Shown one piece after another: positions 1-8,047 of a stretch of 17,618 bases of DNA (position 1 is its first letter; each line of letters starts with the position of its first letter). Position numbers and translations under genes: made by a program. Under the pieces are notes generated by a model that was not told the origin of the DNA, did not search any database, and saw nothing but the letters and a program-made list of their open reading frames with translations. Source of the DNA: Flavobacteriales bacterium (GTDB lineage Bacteria > Bacteroidota > Bacteroidia > Flavobacteriales_D > SKUL01); contig SKUL01000315.1 of the NCBI GenBank assembly GCA_007129985.1, positions 1-17,618 on the forward strand, given 5' to 3'.

Positions 1-19
1 AACTCATCCTGAATGAATG

Positions 20-45
20 AAAAAAGCAAGACTTCGAAGAAGTCT
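20..45 (-). terminator. Second copy of the hairpin-plus-T-tract terminator
   Basis: This is an exact duplicate of the hairpin at 126-151, shifted by 106 bp: stem halves at 29-34 and 40-45, then six minus-strand Ts at 20-25. It would act as a second, in-series terminator for minus-strand transcription leaving rdgB. On the plus strand, five Ts at 51-55 follow the stem, so it could also catch transcripts entering from the left. Confidence 0.5.
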
Positions 46-125
46 GAAGCTTTTTATTCGGAATTCGGACACCATAGGGATCAACGAAGTTAATCCCCAA
101 TCCATCAACTCATCCTGAATGAATG

Positions 126-151
126 AAAAAAGCAAGACTTCGAAGAAGTCT
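126..151 (-). terminator. Probable rho-independent terminator of rdgB (repeat copy 2)
   Basis: On the minus strand, AGACTT and AAGTCT (plus coordinates 146-151 and 135-140) form a 6-bp stem around a CTTCG loop. This is followed after TGC by six Ts (plus A126-131). It lies about 45 nt after the rdgB stop codon, the right place and orientation to end that transcript. The stem is short and AT-rich, so strength is uncertain. The same stem read on the plus strand is followed by a T run at 157-160, so weak bidirectional action is possible. Confidence 0.55.
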
Positions 152-194
152 GAAGCTTTTATTCGGAATTCGGACACCATAGGGATCAACGAAG

Positions 195-797
195 TTAATC
201 CCGTTTCTCCAGCGACTCATTTCGAGTGCTTAAAAACTCCACCAGCTTTTGTACCGCTCTTCCCCTATGCGATATGCTGTTTTTCTCGATGCTGCTCATT
301 TCTGCGAAAGTAACCTGATAACCCTTGGGGCGAAACACCGGGTCGTAACCAAAACCTTCAGAACCTGCAGGAGCCGTGGTTATCTGCCCTTCCACAATAC
401 CATCAAAAAGCCATTCATCCTTGTCAATAATGAGCGCTATAGAGGTTCTGAATCTGGCTTTTTTGTTGCTTTGTCCTTCTAGTTCGGAGAGCAGTTTTTT
501 GATATTGTCTTCCGACCTTTTTTGTGGTCCGGCGTAGCGCGCTGAGTAAACACCGGGGGCACCACCCAGCGAATCCACCTCTAAACCTGTATCATCTGCA
601 AACACATCGTAACCGTAATGTTCTTGCACAAAGCGCGCTTTGATAAGGGCATTACCTTCCAGGGTATCTGCCGTTTCCGGAATTTCATCATGACAGCCAA
701 TGTCGGTTAAGCTCAGTAGCTCGTACTTTCCCGCCAACAACTCCTGCACTTCCCTCAATTTATGTGCATTGTGGGTAGCAAAAACCAATTTTCTCAT
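195..797 (-). CDS. rdgB: XTP/dITP diphosphatase (non-canonical purine NTP pyrophosphatase, HAM1/RdgB family)
   Basis: A cytosolic house-cleaning enzyme that hydrolyses dITP, XTP and dUTP-like deaminated nucleotides to monophosphate and pyrophosphate, keeping them out of DNA and RNA. At 200 residues it has the usual family length. All the family signatures are visible: FATHNAHKL at residues 6-14 (nucleotide/phosphate binding), the acidic metal and catalytic segment FADDTGLEVDSLGGAPG at 66-82, FGYDPVF at 149-155, and SHRGRA at 176-181 for base recognition. The ATG at 795-797 directly abuts the TAA (798-800) of the large upstream secreted-protein gene, so the two are very probably co-transcribed. 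The last codons and the stop lie in the start of a tandem repeat, so the C-terminal few residues may have been reshaped by the repeat. Function is assigned by family; nothing looks missing. Confidence 0.96.
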   Translation of the reverse strand: MRKLVFATHNAHKLREVQELLAGKYELLSLTDIGCHDEIPETADTLEGNALIKARFVQEHYGYDVFADDTGLEVDSLGGAPGVYSARYAGPQKRSEDNIKKLLSELEGQSNKKARFRTSIALIIDKDEWLFDGIVEGQITTAPAGSEGFGYDPVFRPKGYQVTFAEMSSIEKNSISHRGRAVQKLVEFLSTRNESLEKRD

Positions 798-3700
798 TTA
801 CTCAGTTCTATGAATCATGATTCGCCGTGAATAGACCTTTTCACGCCATCTGGCCTGAATGACGTACATGCCCGATTGCAAAAATCCGGTTTCAACCCGC
901 CATTCGTGGTATCCTGCGGGATACACTTCACTCCTGTTGATAAGCACTTTTCCGTCTGACTGAACGAGCATCCATTCAATTTCCGAACGATCCTCCAGAT
1001 GAAACGGCTGAACAAACCATTGTGTAGCAGGATTGGGATAGGTCTTAAAAAGAGAAAAAGGCTCGGCGCCAAATGATTTACAGAGTTTATTGTTTTCCAC
1101 TACCGCATCCGCGTCCACCCCGTTGGGTTTTCTAGCTTCAACACAAAGTACAGGCTCATTGATCTGAGGGTTGTAGTTCAATTTGCTCTGGAAGGTATAG
1201 GATTTCAATTGGTTTCGATTTAGACTGCCCTCCCAAAACTCTGATACTCTCGTACCATCCGCCAATGACATCACCAGTTCAACACTTCTCAAACGGTGGT
1301 TATTGAAGTTGGCGAACACACAGGAAACCTCAAGCTGATTATCAATAAGCTGATAGCTCACATCTTTCACAGCCACGTCGTAGTATGGCTCTAATGCGTA
1401 GACGGTAGCAAACCCTTCACCGGTACACCCCACTTGATCAAACACGTAAAGATAAACTTGATAAACTCCGGAGTCCAGATACGTGTGTTGTGGGGAAATC
1501 TCAAAACTTATTTCACCATCGCCAAACTCCCACCAATGCGTCTGCCCATATTCGTTGAGATTGGAGAAATCAACGGTAAACGGTGGAGGACCGATTTCAT
1601 CAGAGAGTAAAATTTCGGGCGGCAGCGCCGGACTCACTTCTACCGTTTGATTAAGCTGGCCCTGACAGCCAGAACTGGTGGAAATGGAAAGGAATATGGG
1701 GTAGATTCCCGGCTCTTCAAATTGAGTGGAAATAGAACTTGTTTCACCAAGCAACGCTCCAGCAGACTGCCACATCCAGGATATGATCTCATCGCCTTCA
1801 TCAGGAATGCTTTCATCGTGCAACTGAAAATTAGTTCCTGCACATGCCGGCGTATTGGAAAAAACCACCTCCGGGCTTGCGGCAACGGTTACCATTTCGG
1901 TTATTGACCCAAAGCAACCAGCGGAACCGTCAATGGTGGTCCACACCTCGTGGTTGACCTCAAAAGCGCCCGAGCCGGGAAAGAGGTGCAGAACGCTCTC
2001 TCCGGGAAGTGCCACACCGGCAAGATTCCACGCGTAGTTCAACGGGCCGGTAAGATCAGTGTTTGTAGTGCTTTGAAGCTGCATGGGTGATCCCTGGCAG
2101 GTAGGTTGCCAGCTAAAGGAGGCTTCTGGTGTGGGGTTAACAGCAACAGTTCCGGTATATGAGTCAGAACAACCCTCTTCGCTCCATACCTGCAAAGTAA
2201 CTTGCTCTACTCCCGGCGTGTTAAAAACATGGGTAGTTTGCTGCACGCCACCCACCTGTGTTGAGCCAAAATCCCAAAGCCAATCCACAATTGAACCTGT
2301 GGAAATGGTACTCAAATCCTCATAAAGAGCCGCACTTCCACTGCAAATGAGGCCTACGTCAAAAAGCGCCTGAGGACTTTGAAACACTTCAATGTTTTCG
2401 GTGAGATTTGCACTACACCCTACATCAGTTACAACCTCCAGGGATACCGTAAACGACAAGGAGTCTGACGGTTGATAAATCACCTCCGGTCCTGTTAATG
2501 CCGTACCGTCTATAAACCAATTGATTTGAGCAATTTCGGAACCATCAGACGTTTGACTCGTATTTTGAAAAACCACGTTCTGCCCCACACATGCCACGTC
2601 GTATTCAAACAAGGGAACGGGCGCCTCTCCTACAATCTCTACCCATACAGAATCAGAAGACGAGCACCCGTTTGGAGCCGTTACCGAAAGGGCATACCAA
2701 CCTTCAGCCTCAGGTTCTTGTCCTGTTTCTTCACCGTCTAAGAGCCATACGTATGTATGCCCAGGTAGGGGTGACCAAGATGGTTGCAAAACATTACCTG
2801 CACAAAAAATTTCCGGGAGTAGTATTTCTGTTGCATCCGTGATGGTAAAAACATCGAAATCAATTGTAAACCCGCAGCCGTCTGGTTGAACAAGGGTAAC
2901 ACTGTAGCCACCGGGTTCATCAATTGTTACCGAAGAACCTGACCAAAACGCTTCACTCCACACTATTTGCACTGAAGAATCGGATATACTGAGGTTAACC
3001 TCATGTGAAATACCCTCGCAGACTGATCCGCTCAGTTCGGGGGGCATAAATGAAAGTACCTGTACTGTATCGCGATAGAAATCATCAAATATGCTCTCCA
3101 CCTCGATGATAAACTGACCGGGTGCACTTACCTCCAAAGAAGGGTCATCCAGTGCGAGAAGCTCCTCATCACCATCCTCTGAAAGCGAGTACCATGCAAT
3201 GGTTTTGAATCGGTCAGCAACTTCGAGACTGAAAGGGCAATCCGGAAGCATATAGCGCACACCTCCGAGGTTGGGCGGAGGGGCGTATTTGAGTTTGAGT
3301 TCTTGCCAGAGGGTATCGAGTTGTGCATCGCTTAATGCTTCGTCGAACAAAATCATTTCGGCCAGAGAACCCCGAAAAGGTCTGTCTTGTGACCACGCAA
3401 GGCCAACATTTAAGGTTCCATTTACAGAGCGGGTCTCACTTCCTTCAACTTTTAGTTCGTTGTTTTCGAAAAACGCTGCATTTCCCGCTTCTGCCCTGTG
3501 AAAAGTGACAATAAAGTATTCATTGGGCACCGGAGAGTTATATGTGGGCAAGATGCCTGGTTTGATTGTGTTATTGGGTTGGATAAACAAAAAAAGTCGG
3601 GAAGGAGTGTCATAAAGAAAAGCTTGTGCATTCTCCTCTACGCGAAACACATTAACCATTGTGAGAGGTTGCGGAATGTTGATTTCCAACTCATAATATG

Positions 3701-4019
3701 TTGTCAAGCCAAACTGCACTGTTGCCCAACCATCGAGTTGTTCCTCGGCTGGGTTGAACGCAGGCCGGGCGGTGCTATCAGGCTGGTGCAATACAAAATC
3801 TCCCGACAAAGATGACCACGAAGCTACCTTACCATTCACAATCTCCTTTTCAGACTCAGGGGCTAACCAAAGTACCGCTTCGGCATCTATATATTGCCCC
3901 AAAACTGGTGTTATAATGTGAACGAACAGCAATAAAATTAGCGCTTTAAGCAAAAAACAAATTCCCCTACCGAATGGTGAGAGGATGTTCTTGTTTTCGG
4001 GGCTTGTGCGCACAATCAT
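798..4019 (-). CDS. Large secreted multidomain protein with LamG-like, PKD-like domains and T9SS type A C-terminal sorting domain
   Basis: A 1073-residue surface or secreted protein. The N-terminus carries a Sec signal peptide with a long charged n-region and a hydrophobic core (about 21-40); cleavage is likely near VLG|Q at residue 41. Residues ~45-245 look like a concanavalin/LamG-type fold, ending in the typical LAEMILFDEALSDAQLD segment. Residues ~330-870 are a string of cysteine-containing Ig/PKD-like modules; clear PKD cores are WLWDFG with THVFNTPG (~579-600) and WWEFGDGE with HTYLDSGVYQV (~826-850). A CARDB-like beta domain spans ~880-960. Residues ~990-1073 (starting FKTYPNPATQW, ending in a basic KVYSRRIMIH strand) match the type A T9SS sorting domain that directs passage through the outer membrane. 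Ligand or function is unknown; adhesion or carbohydrate binding is the usual guess for this architecture. The gene is followed with no gap by rdgB. Confidence 0.93.
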   Translation of the reverse strand: MIVRTSPENKNILSPFGRGICFLLKALILLLFVHIITPVLGQYIDAEAVLWLAPESEKEIVNGKVASWSSLSGDFVLHQPDSTARPAFNPAEEQLDGWATVQFGLTTYYELEINIPQPLTMVNVFRVEENAQAFLYDTPSRLFLFIQPNNTIKPGILPTYNSPVPNEYFIVTFHRAEAGNAAFFENNELKVEGSETRSVNGTLNVGLAWSQDRPFRGSLAEMILFDEALSDAQLDTLWQELKLKYAPPPNLGGVRYMLPDCPFSLEVADRFKTIAWYSLSEDGDEELLALDDPSLEVSAPGQFIIEVESIFDDFYRDTVQVLSFMPPELSGSVCEGISHEVNLSISDSSVQIVWSEAFWSGSSVTIDEPGGYSVTLVQPDGCGFTIDFDVFTITDATEILLPEIFCAGNVLQPSWSPLPGHTYVWLLDGEETGQEPEAEGWYALSVTAPNGCSSSDSVWVEIVGEAPVPLFEYDVACVGQNVVFQNTSQTSDGSEIAQINWFIDGTALTGPEVIYQPSDSLSFTVSLEVVTDVGCSANLTENIEVFQSPQALFDVGLICSGSAALYEDLSTISTGSIVDWLWDFGSTQVGGVQQTTHVFNTPGVEQVTLQVWSEEGCSDSYTGTVAVNPTPEASFSWQPTCQGSPMQLQSTTNTDLTGPLNYAWNLAGVALPGESVLHLFPGSGAFEVNHEVWTTIDGSAGCFGSITEMVTVAASPEVVFSNTPACAGTNFQLHDESIPDEGDEIISWMWQSAGALLGETSSISTQFEEPGIYPIFLSISTSSGCQGQLNQTVEVSPALPPEILLSDEIGPPPFTVDFSNLNEYGQTHWWEFGDGEISFEISPQHTYLDSGVYQVYLYVFDQVGCTGEGFATVYALEPYYDVAVKDVSYQLIDNQLEVSCVFANFNNHRLRSVELVMSLADGTRVSEFWEGSLNRNQLKSYTFQSKLNYNPQINEPVLCVEARKPNGVDADAVVENNKLCKSFGAEPFSLFKTYPNPATQWFVQPFHLEDRSEIEWMLVQSDGKVLINRSEVYPAGYHEWRVETGFLQSGMYVIQARWREKVYSRRIMIHRTE

Positions 4020-4039
4020 TTTATCGTTGTAATCAACCT

Positions 4040-4047
4040 CAAAGTAA
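4040..4047 (-). promoter_or_regulatory. Possible -7 promoter element for the secreted protein gene
   Basis: The minus strand reads TTACTTTG, one base off the Bacteroidota consensus TAnnTTTG, 20 nt before the ATG at 4017-4019. Spacing is reasonable for a short leader, but I see no convincing TTTG -33 box at the expected distance. This is a weak call made from position and partial match only. Confidence 0.3.
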
Positions 4048-4111
4048 CGAATTTCCGATAAATCAGCACGCGTCCCACTCTAGCAGTTTGTAATTCGCTC
4101 ACAAAAGAATT

Positions 4112-5128
4112 TTGTTACTTCGCCGATACGCTACATCTCAATTGAACGCACTGCCGAGAATATCAATTATTACCCCGAGTTACAATCAGGGAGAGTTTCT
4201 GGAGCAAACCATTGACTCAGTGCTCAGTCAAAACTACCCGAACTTGGAATATATCATTATTGACGGAGGTAGCATTGACCAGTCTGTGGAAATCATCCGT
4301 AAGTACGACAAACACCTACACTACTGGGTGAGTGAGTCGGATAAAGGACAGAGCGATGCGATCAATAAGGGTTTTGGTCGTGCCACCGGCGATGTAATAA
4401 ACTGGTTAAACTCTGATGATTACTATCATGAGGGGGCGCTAAGAATTGTTGGCGAACGTTTTCAAAACCCCGAAACCAATGTGTACGGCGGTGTAAGTGT
4501 GATATTTAACAACGAAGGATATCTTTACCGATCGAGAGGGACAGACGTGTACCCCGGTAATTTGGCAAAAACCATCGGTTTGGCGCGAATCGACCAACCG
4601 GAAACTTTTTTCCGAAAAGAGTGCCTCGAAAAAGTTGGCCCATTGAACATTTCGTTCCATTATTTGATGGATCGTGATTTATGGATTCGATATCTCTTCA
4701 ATTTTGGTCTCAGCGGAATTGAGCGCGACAACTCACTTCTTGTTCATTTTCGATTGCACGAAGAATCCAAAACCGTTTCTCAGCAGGAATCATTTAAGAA
4801 TGAACACATCAATTATTTCTACACGCTTTGTAAACTATGCGGCTTAACTGACCTGGCTGCTCTCTTCGAAAAACTATGGATGTGTGAGATGCTGCCTTTG
4901 GGGTACAAGCCCGATGAAGCTTTGGCCGAAAATGCCCTTCCCTATTTTTTTGCCCGAATGGCTGAAGAGTGCTACCAAAAAAATGACCACCTAAGAACAA
5001 AGGAGATCTTCAATCATGTAACATTCGATAGGCTAGATTCTGAGTATAGGGGATTGATGCGAAAAATTTCATTCCGAAACCAATACATACCTTTGTGGCT
5101 TATTCGCGCACTCCGAAGTCTTGGTTAG
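4112..5128 (+). CDS. Glycosyltransferase family 2 (GT-A fold)
   Basis: An inverting-type GT2 enzyme that would add one sugar from a nucleotide-sugar donor to a growing lipid-linked glycan in the cytoplasm. Visible signatures (numbered from 4112) are ISIITPSYNQGEFLEQTIDS from residue 17, the IIIDGGSIDQS nucleotide-binding strand at ~48-58, the Q80-S-D82-A-I-N block and the metal-binding NSDD at 100-103 (DxD equivalent). A PETFF segment and MDRDLW at 186-191 follow as acceptor-side catalytic elements. There is no ATG near the N-terminus. The reading frame is open after a TAA at 4091-4093, and TTG at 4112 (A-rich upstream) or TTG at 4142 (giving a more family-typical N-terminus) are the choices. 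I keep the longer form. It begins the plus-strand polysaccharide block, diverging from the secreted protein gene, and ends 4 nt before the next start. Confidence 0.92.
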   Translation: MLLRRYATSQLNALPRISIITPSYNQGEFLEQTIDSVLSQNYPNLEYIIIDGGSIDQSVEIIRKYDKHLHYWVSESDKGQSDAINKGFGRATGDVINWLNSDDYYHEGALRIVGERFQNPETNVYGGVSVIFNNEGYLYRSRGTDVYPGNLAKTIGLARIDQPETFFRKECLEKVGPLNISFHYLMDRDLWIRYLFNFGLSGIERDNSLLVHFRLHEESKTVSQQESFKNEHINYFYTLCKLCGLTDLAALFEKLWMCEMLPLGYKPDEALAENALPYFFARMAEECYQKNDHLRTKEIFNHVTFDRLDSEYRGLMRKISFRNQYIPLWLIRALRSLG

Positions 5129-5132
5129 CTCT

Positions 5133-6056
5133 ATGACCGCAGCTGTTATCATCCCAACCTACAACGGTGCCCAGCGAATCAGCCGGACATTAAGCGCACT
5201 TTCAGAACAGAGCTACGCCGATTTCGAACTGATAATAGTAAATGATGGCTCTACAGATGATACAGTGAATGTTGTAGCTGAGATAGAAATGCTTCCCAAA
5301 CCCGTTGTCATTACCCAGGCAAACAAAGGACGAGCGGGAGCGCGGAACGCTGCTCTTCAAGCAACCAGCGCTGAACTGTTAATTTTTTTTGATGACGACA
5401 TGGTGCCTGAAAAGGATGCTGTTTCAAAGCACATTGCGCACCATGAATCTTACCCAATGACCGCGCTAACGGCTATACAAAGAGCGAACCCTGCAGAGGC
5501 GCACACGGACTTTTTGCATTTCACGGCGTTTCGCAATGAGCAATGGATGAAAGGGCTCGGCGAAGAACTGAAGCAAATGAATGCTTCAAATCTTTTCTTT
5601 ACGAGCGCCCACTGCAGTATGCCCAGAAAATTGCTGGAGGAAGTTGGAGGGTTTGACGAAAGCTTGACCGATGCAGAGGATTTTGAGCTTGCCACCCGTG
5701 TATTGGAAAGAGGTTACGATGTATATTTTTCTCCTGAAATACTTGCATGGCACAATGATGGACTAACCATGGAGAAGTACATTCTGCGTCAACGGCAATA
5801 CCTATCTGCCTGGAAAACCCTCGCCTCAAAAAAACCACATTTGATTCATAATTACAGTCGTTTCTCACTACGCAAACCGAGTGGTCTTAAGAAGTGGTTT
5901 TTCCGCATTTTGGCACGGCCTCAAATTGTTAAAGCAGTAGACAACGAACGACTTAATTATCTCCCTAAAAACTTCCGTTATCAACTATATGAGTACATAA
6001 TCGCCTCCCTAGGGAGGTACAACCCTGACATTGAACTCAATACCAATGCCCGTTAA
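5133..6056 (+). CDS. Glycosyltransferase family 2 (GT-A fold)
   Basis: A 307-residue cytoplasmic or membrane-peripheral sugar transferase. AAVIIPTYNGAQRISRTL opens the GT-A fold at residues 3-20, LIIVNDGSTDDT (33-44) binds the nucleotide, and FFDDDM (85-90) is the metal-binding DxD. GGFDESLTDAEDFELATRV later in the protein contains the ED pair used as catalytic base in this family. ATG 5133 is chosen over an upstream TTG at 5121, because the latter overlaps the previous stop and adds nothing conserved. The gene sits 4 nt after the preceding GT2 and overlaps the following GT4 by 11 nt, so it is part of one transcript. Two oddities are an eight-T run (5383-5390) immediately before the DDD codons and a perfect 14-bp palindrome near the 3' end. 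Sugar specificity cannot be read from the sequence. Confidence 0.93.
   Translation: MTAAVIIPTYNGAQRISRTLSALSEQSYADFELIIVNDGSTDDTVNVVAEIEMLPKPVVITQANKGRAGARNAALQATSAELLIFFDDDMVPEKDAVSKHIAHHESYPMTALTAIQRANPAEAHTDFLHFTAFRNEQWMKGLGEELKQMNASNLFFTSAHCSMPRKLLEEVGGFDESLTDAEDFELATRVLERGYDVYFSPEILAWHNDGLTMEKYILRQRQYLSAWKTLASKKPHLIHNYSRFSLRKPSGLKKWFFRILARPQIVKAVDNERLNYLPKNFRYQLYEYIIASLGRYNPDIELNTNAR
6004..6017. repeat. Perfect 14-bp palindrome containing a GGAGG core
   Basis: CCTCCCTAGGGAGG is a perfect GC-rich inverted repeat without a loop, inside the last codons of the GT2 gene and 28 nt before the ATG of the following GT4. The right arm contains GGAGG, a ribosome-binding core that is rare in this window. 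In RNA the arms could pair only with some loop opening or between molecules. It may be chance coding sequence. Confidence 0.6.
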
Positions 6057-7161
6057 GGTCGTTTACATACTATCCGACCTGGATTTTGCACTGACATTCA
6101 AGTGGATTGCTGAACACCTGAACAAGCAGAAAGTGTCTTTGGAGTTAATCCTTATACAGCATGACCAAAGGGTTACAGAACTGGAAAGATTATTTGATGA
6201 TCACAACATTCCGGTTCACAAACTGCGGGTTGAGAATGATCGCCGTGCGGCGCTGGCGATTGGTAAAACCCTCCAACTTCTGAGAGAAATACGCCCGGGT
6301 GCTGTACACTGTCATATGAGACGGGCCAATATCATAGGGCTCACTGCCGCATGGCTTGCGAGAGTACCGAAGAGAATATATACCCGTCATTACGCTACAC
6401 AAAATCACGTTTATCATCCTCATGCTGTAAAAACCGACCGGTTCATTAATGGTTTGGCGACCCACATCGTGGCTCCATCCAAGGTTGTTCAAAACACACT
6501 CATTAAAAAGGAAAAAGTTCGGCAAGAGAAAGTTGTAGTAATTGGGCATGGCTTTGACCTAAGCTATTTTTCGGAACCCGATCTGAAGAAAACCAATAAT
6601 CTGCGTAGCGAACTTGATATAAGCAATAACCGGCCCGTCATTGGGGTCATTGCGCGTTATCTTGAGCTCAAAGGTATTCAGTACGTAATCCCTGCATTTA
6701 AAAAACTACTGGACGATTTACCGCAAGCCGTACTCCTATTGGCAAACGCACAAGGCCCTTATCGCGATACCATTGATAATCTGTTAAACGGATTACCCAA
6801 GCAATCGTATCGTGAGATTAGTTTTGAAAAAAGACTCGCAGAGCTTTATGCTTGTATGGACTGCTTTGTTCACGTGCCGGTGTCTGCCGACATTGAAGCA
6901 TTTGGTCAAACCTACGTAGAAGCACTGGCTGCCGGAGTGCCTTCTGTGTTTACCCTGTCGGGTGTAGCTCACCAATTTATCGCGCACAAACACAACGCCT
7001 GGGTGGCCGACTACGAGAGTAGTGATGCTATCTACAAAGGGCTGAAGGCTCTTTGTACAAACAACTCATTGCGGGCAGAACTGATAGCCAATGGGCAAGA
7101 AGATGTGAAGAGATTTGCACTTGAGACATTTATCCGAAAAACCGAAGCCTTATATGTCTGA
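6046..7161 (+). CDS. Glycosyltransferase family 4 (GT-B fold, retaining)
   Basis: A 371-residue GT4 enzyme of the lipopolysaccharide/capsule type. The N-terminal Rossmann half begins VKVVYILSD; the middle has CHMRRANIIGLTAAWL and YTRHYATQNHVYH. The C-terminal donor-binding half starts near PVIGVIARYLELKG and carries an intact EX7E motif (E284 and E292 in EAFGQTYVEALAAG), which marks retaining GT4 enzymes. ATG 6046 is chosen; an in-frame TTG at 6031 is an alternative. A GGAGG core (6013-6017) lies 13 nt before that TTG and 28 nt before the ATG, so it fits neither well. The start overlaps the previous GT2 and the stop overlaps the next GT2 start by 8 nt, indicating translational coupling. It probably acts on the undecaprenyl-linked glycan made by its neighbours; the sugar is unknown. 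Confidence 0.92.
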   Translation: MPVKVVYILSDLDFALTFKWIAEHLNKQKVSLELILIQHDQRVTELERLFDDHNIPVHKLRVENDRRAALAIGKTLQLLREIRPGAVHCHMRRANIIGLTAAWLARVPKRIYTRHYATQNHVYHPHAVKTDRFINGLATHIVAPSKVVQNTLIKKEKVRQEKVVVIGHGFDLSYFSEPDLKKTNNLRSELDISNNRPVIGVIARYLELKGIQYVIPAFKKLLDDLPQAVLLLANAQGPYRDTIDNLLNGLPKQSYREISFEKRLAELYACMDCFVHVPVSADIEAFGQTYVEALAAGVPSVFTLSGVAHQFIAHKHNAWVADYESSDAIYKGLKALCTNNSLRAELIANGQEDVKRFALETFIRKTEALYV

Positions 7162-8047
7162 ACCCTTCTTCTCGATAATCATTCCTACCTACAATCGAGC
7201 GGCTTTTATCAAGAAAACCATTGAATCGGCTTTGAACCAAAAGTATGACTCTTTTGAGGTTATTGTGGTTGACGATGGAAGCACAGATGAAACTCGGGAT
7301 GTTCTTGAAGAGCTATCCGACCATCGACTCAAATACGTTTCGCAGGAAAACAAAGAAAGAGGTGCAGCGCGAAATCGCGGTGTGCAAGCAGCCAAAGGGC
7401 GTTACGTTTACTTTCTGGACTCAGATGACCTGCTTTTTCCCAATCATTTGAGGGAAGCCTTCAAAGTCTTGTCGTCTGAGGAGGTTGATTTCTATTTTCA
7501 ACCCTATTGTCTGCTTGACAGTGGCAGTGGAAAGAGAAAAAGTATTAATCTTCCCACCGGTGATCCCGGCTTGTATCTATTGCGTCATGGAAATTTCTTG
7601 AGTTGCCATGGTGTTTTCTTAAAGCGTGAGGTTGCTCTGAAGCATCCTTTTTATCAGGATAGAGCCATGGCAGGTAGTGAAGACTATGAATTGTGGCTGC
7701 GACTTGCTGCCCGCTATGAACTACATCTGGGTAAAACAGTAACCTCAGCACTGGTTGATCACGAAGAAAGAAGCGTCTTTAATTATGATCCTCAAAAACT
7801 TATTGACCGTAAAACCTTGTTTGTTCAGCGAGTAATGGCAGATGAAAAGGTTCGCGAAAAATGGGAAAGTTCATTCTCATACTTGCAATCCGGAGCTTAC
7901 TCCTACATCGCTCTGCATCTGCCCTTATCAAGGCGACTAAGCCGATTACGCTTTCAATTCTTCTGGATGGCAGTGCGGTCACGCTTTGCATTTCTGTTCA
8001 CGAAAAGAAGCTTAGTGATTATCAGGCAACTGCTGATCGGGCGCTGA
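7154..8047 (+). CDS. Glycosyltransferase family 2 (GT-A fold)
   Basis: A 297-residue GT2 enzyme, closest in feel to the WcaA/Rfb type. FFSIIIPTYNRAAFIKKTIE opens the fold, VIVVDDGSTDETRDV (37-50) and RGAARNRGV (69-77) complete the nucleotide pocket, and FLDSDD (87-92) is the metal-binding DxD. GSEDYELWLRLA supplies the acceptor-side ED. ATG 7154 overlaps the stop of the preceding GT4 (eight bases shared), and I prefer it to the in-frame TTG at 7115. The 3' end overlaps the convergent membrane-protein gene by 26 nt, closing the first plus-strand group of the cluster. A basic, aromatic C-terminal tail could associate with the membrane. Confidence 0.93.
   Translation: MSEPFFSIIIPTYNRAAFIKKTIESALNQKYDSFEVIVVDDGSTDETRDVLEELSDHRLKYVSQENKERGAARNRGVQAAKGRYVYFLDSDDLLFPNHLREAFKVLSSEEVDFYFQPYCLLDSGSGKRKSINLPTGDPGLYLLRHGNFLSCHGVFLKREVALKHPFYQDRAMAGSEDYELWLRLAARYELHLGKTVTSALVDHEERSVFNYDPQKLIDRKTLFVQRVMADEKVREKWESSFSYLQSGAYSYIALHLPLSRRLSRLRFQFFWMAVRSRFAFLFTKRSLVIIRQLLIGR

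Larger units (their letters stand above)
1..202. repeat. Tandem direct repeat, two ~97-bp copies with 106-bp period
   Basis: Positions 1-97 and 107-202 are nearly identical. Both begin AACTCATCCTGAATGAATG and end at GTTAATCCC, separated by a short spacer (98-106). The only difference I see inside the copies is one T: five Ts at 51-55 in copy 1 against four in copy 2. Each copy contains a 6-bp stem hairpin with a T tract on the minus strand. Copy 2 runs into the 3' end of rdgB and supplies its TAA stop (195-197). The window starts exactly at the beginning of copy 1, so further copies may lie to the left. Read on the minus strand, copy 2 has an open frame ending SFRLLRSLAFFIHSG and then a stop at 110-112; I do not take this as a proven gene. 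The role is unknown; a duplicated terminator unit or a dispersed intergenic repeat are the likely explanations. Confidence 0.9.

Noticed and set aside
4..189. 61-codon minus-strand open frame across the tandem repeat
   Set aside because: It is made from the repeat itself, its two halves are the repeated unit in shifted frames, and it contains the terminator hairpins; no start signal or independent support.
6190..6549. 119-codon minus-strand open frame
   Set aside because: It lies fully antisense to the well-supported GT4 at 6046-7161 and resembles no family I know.
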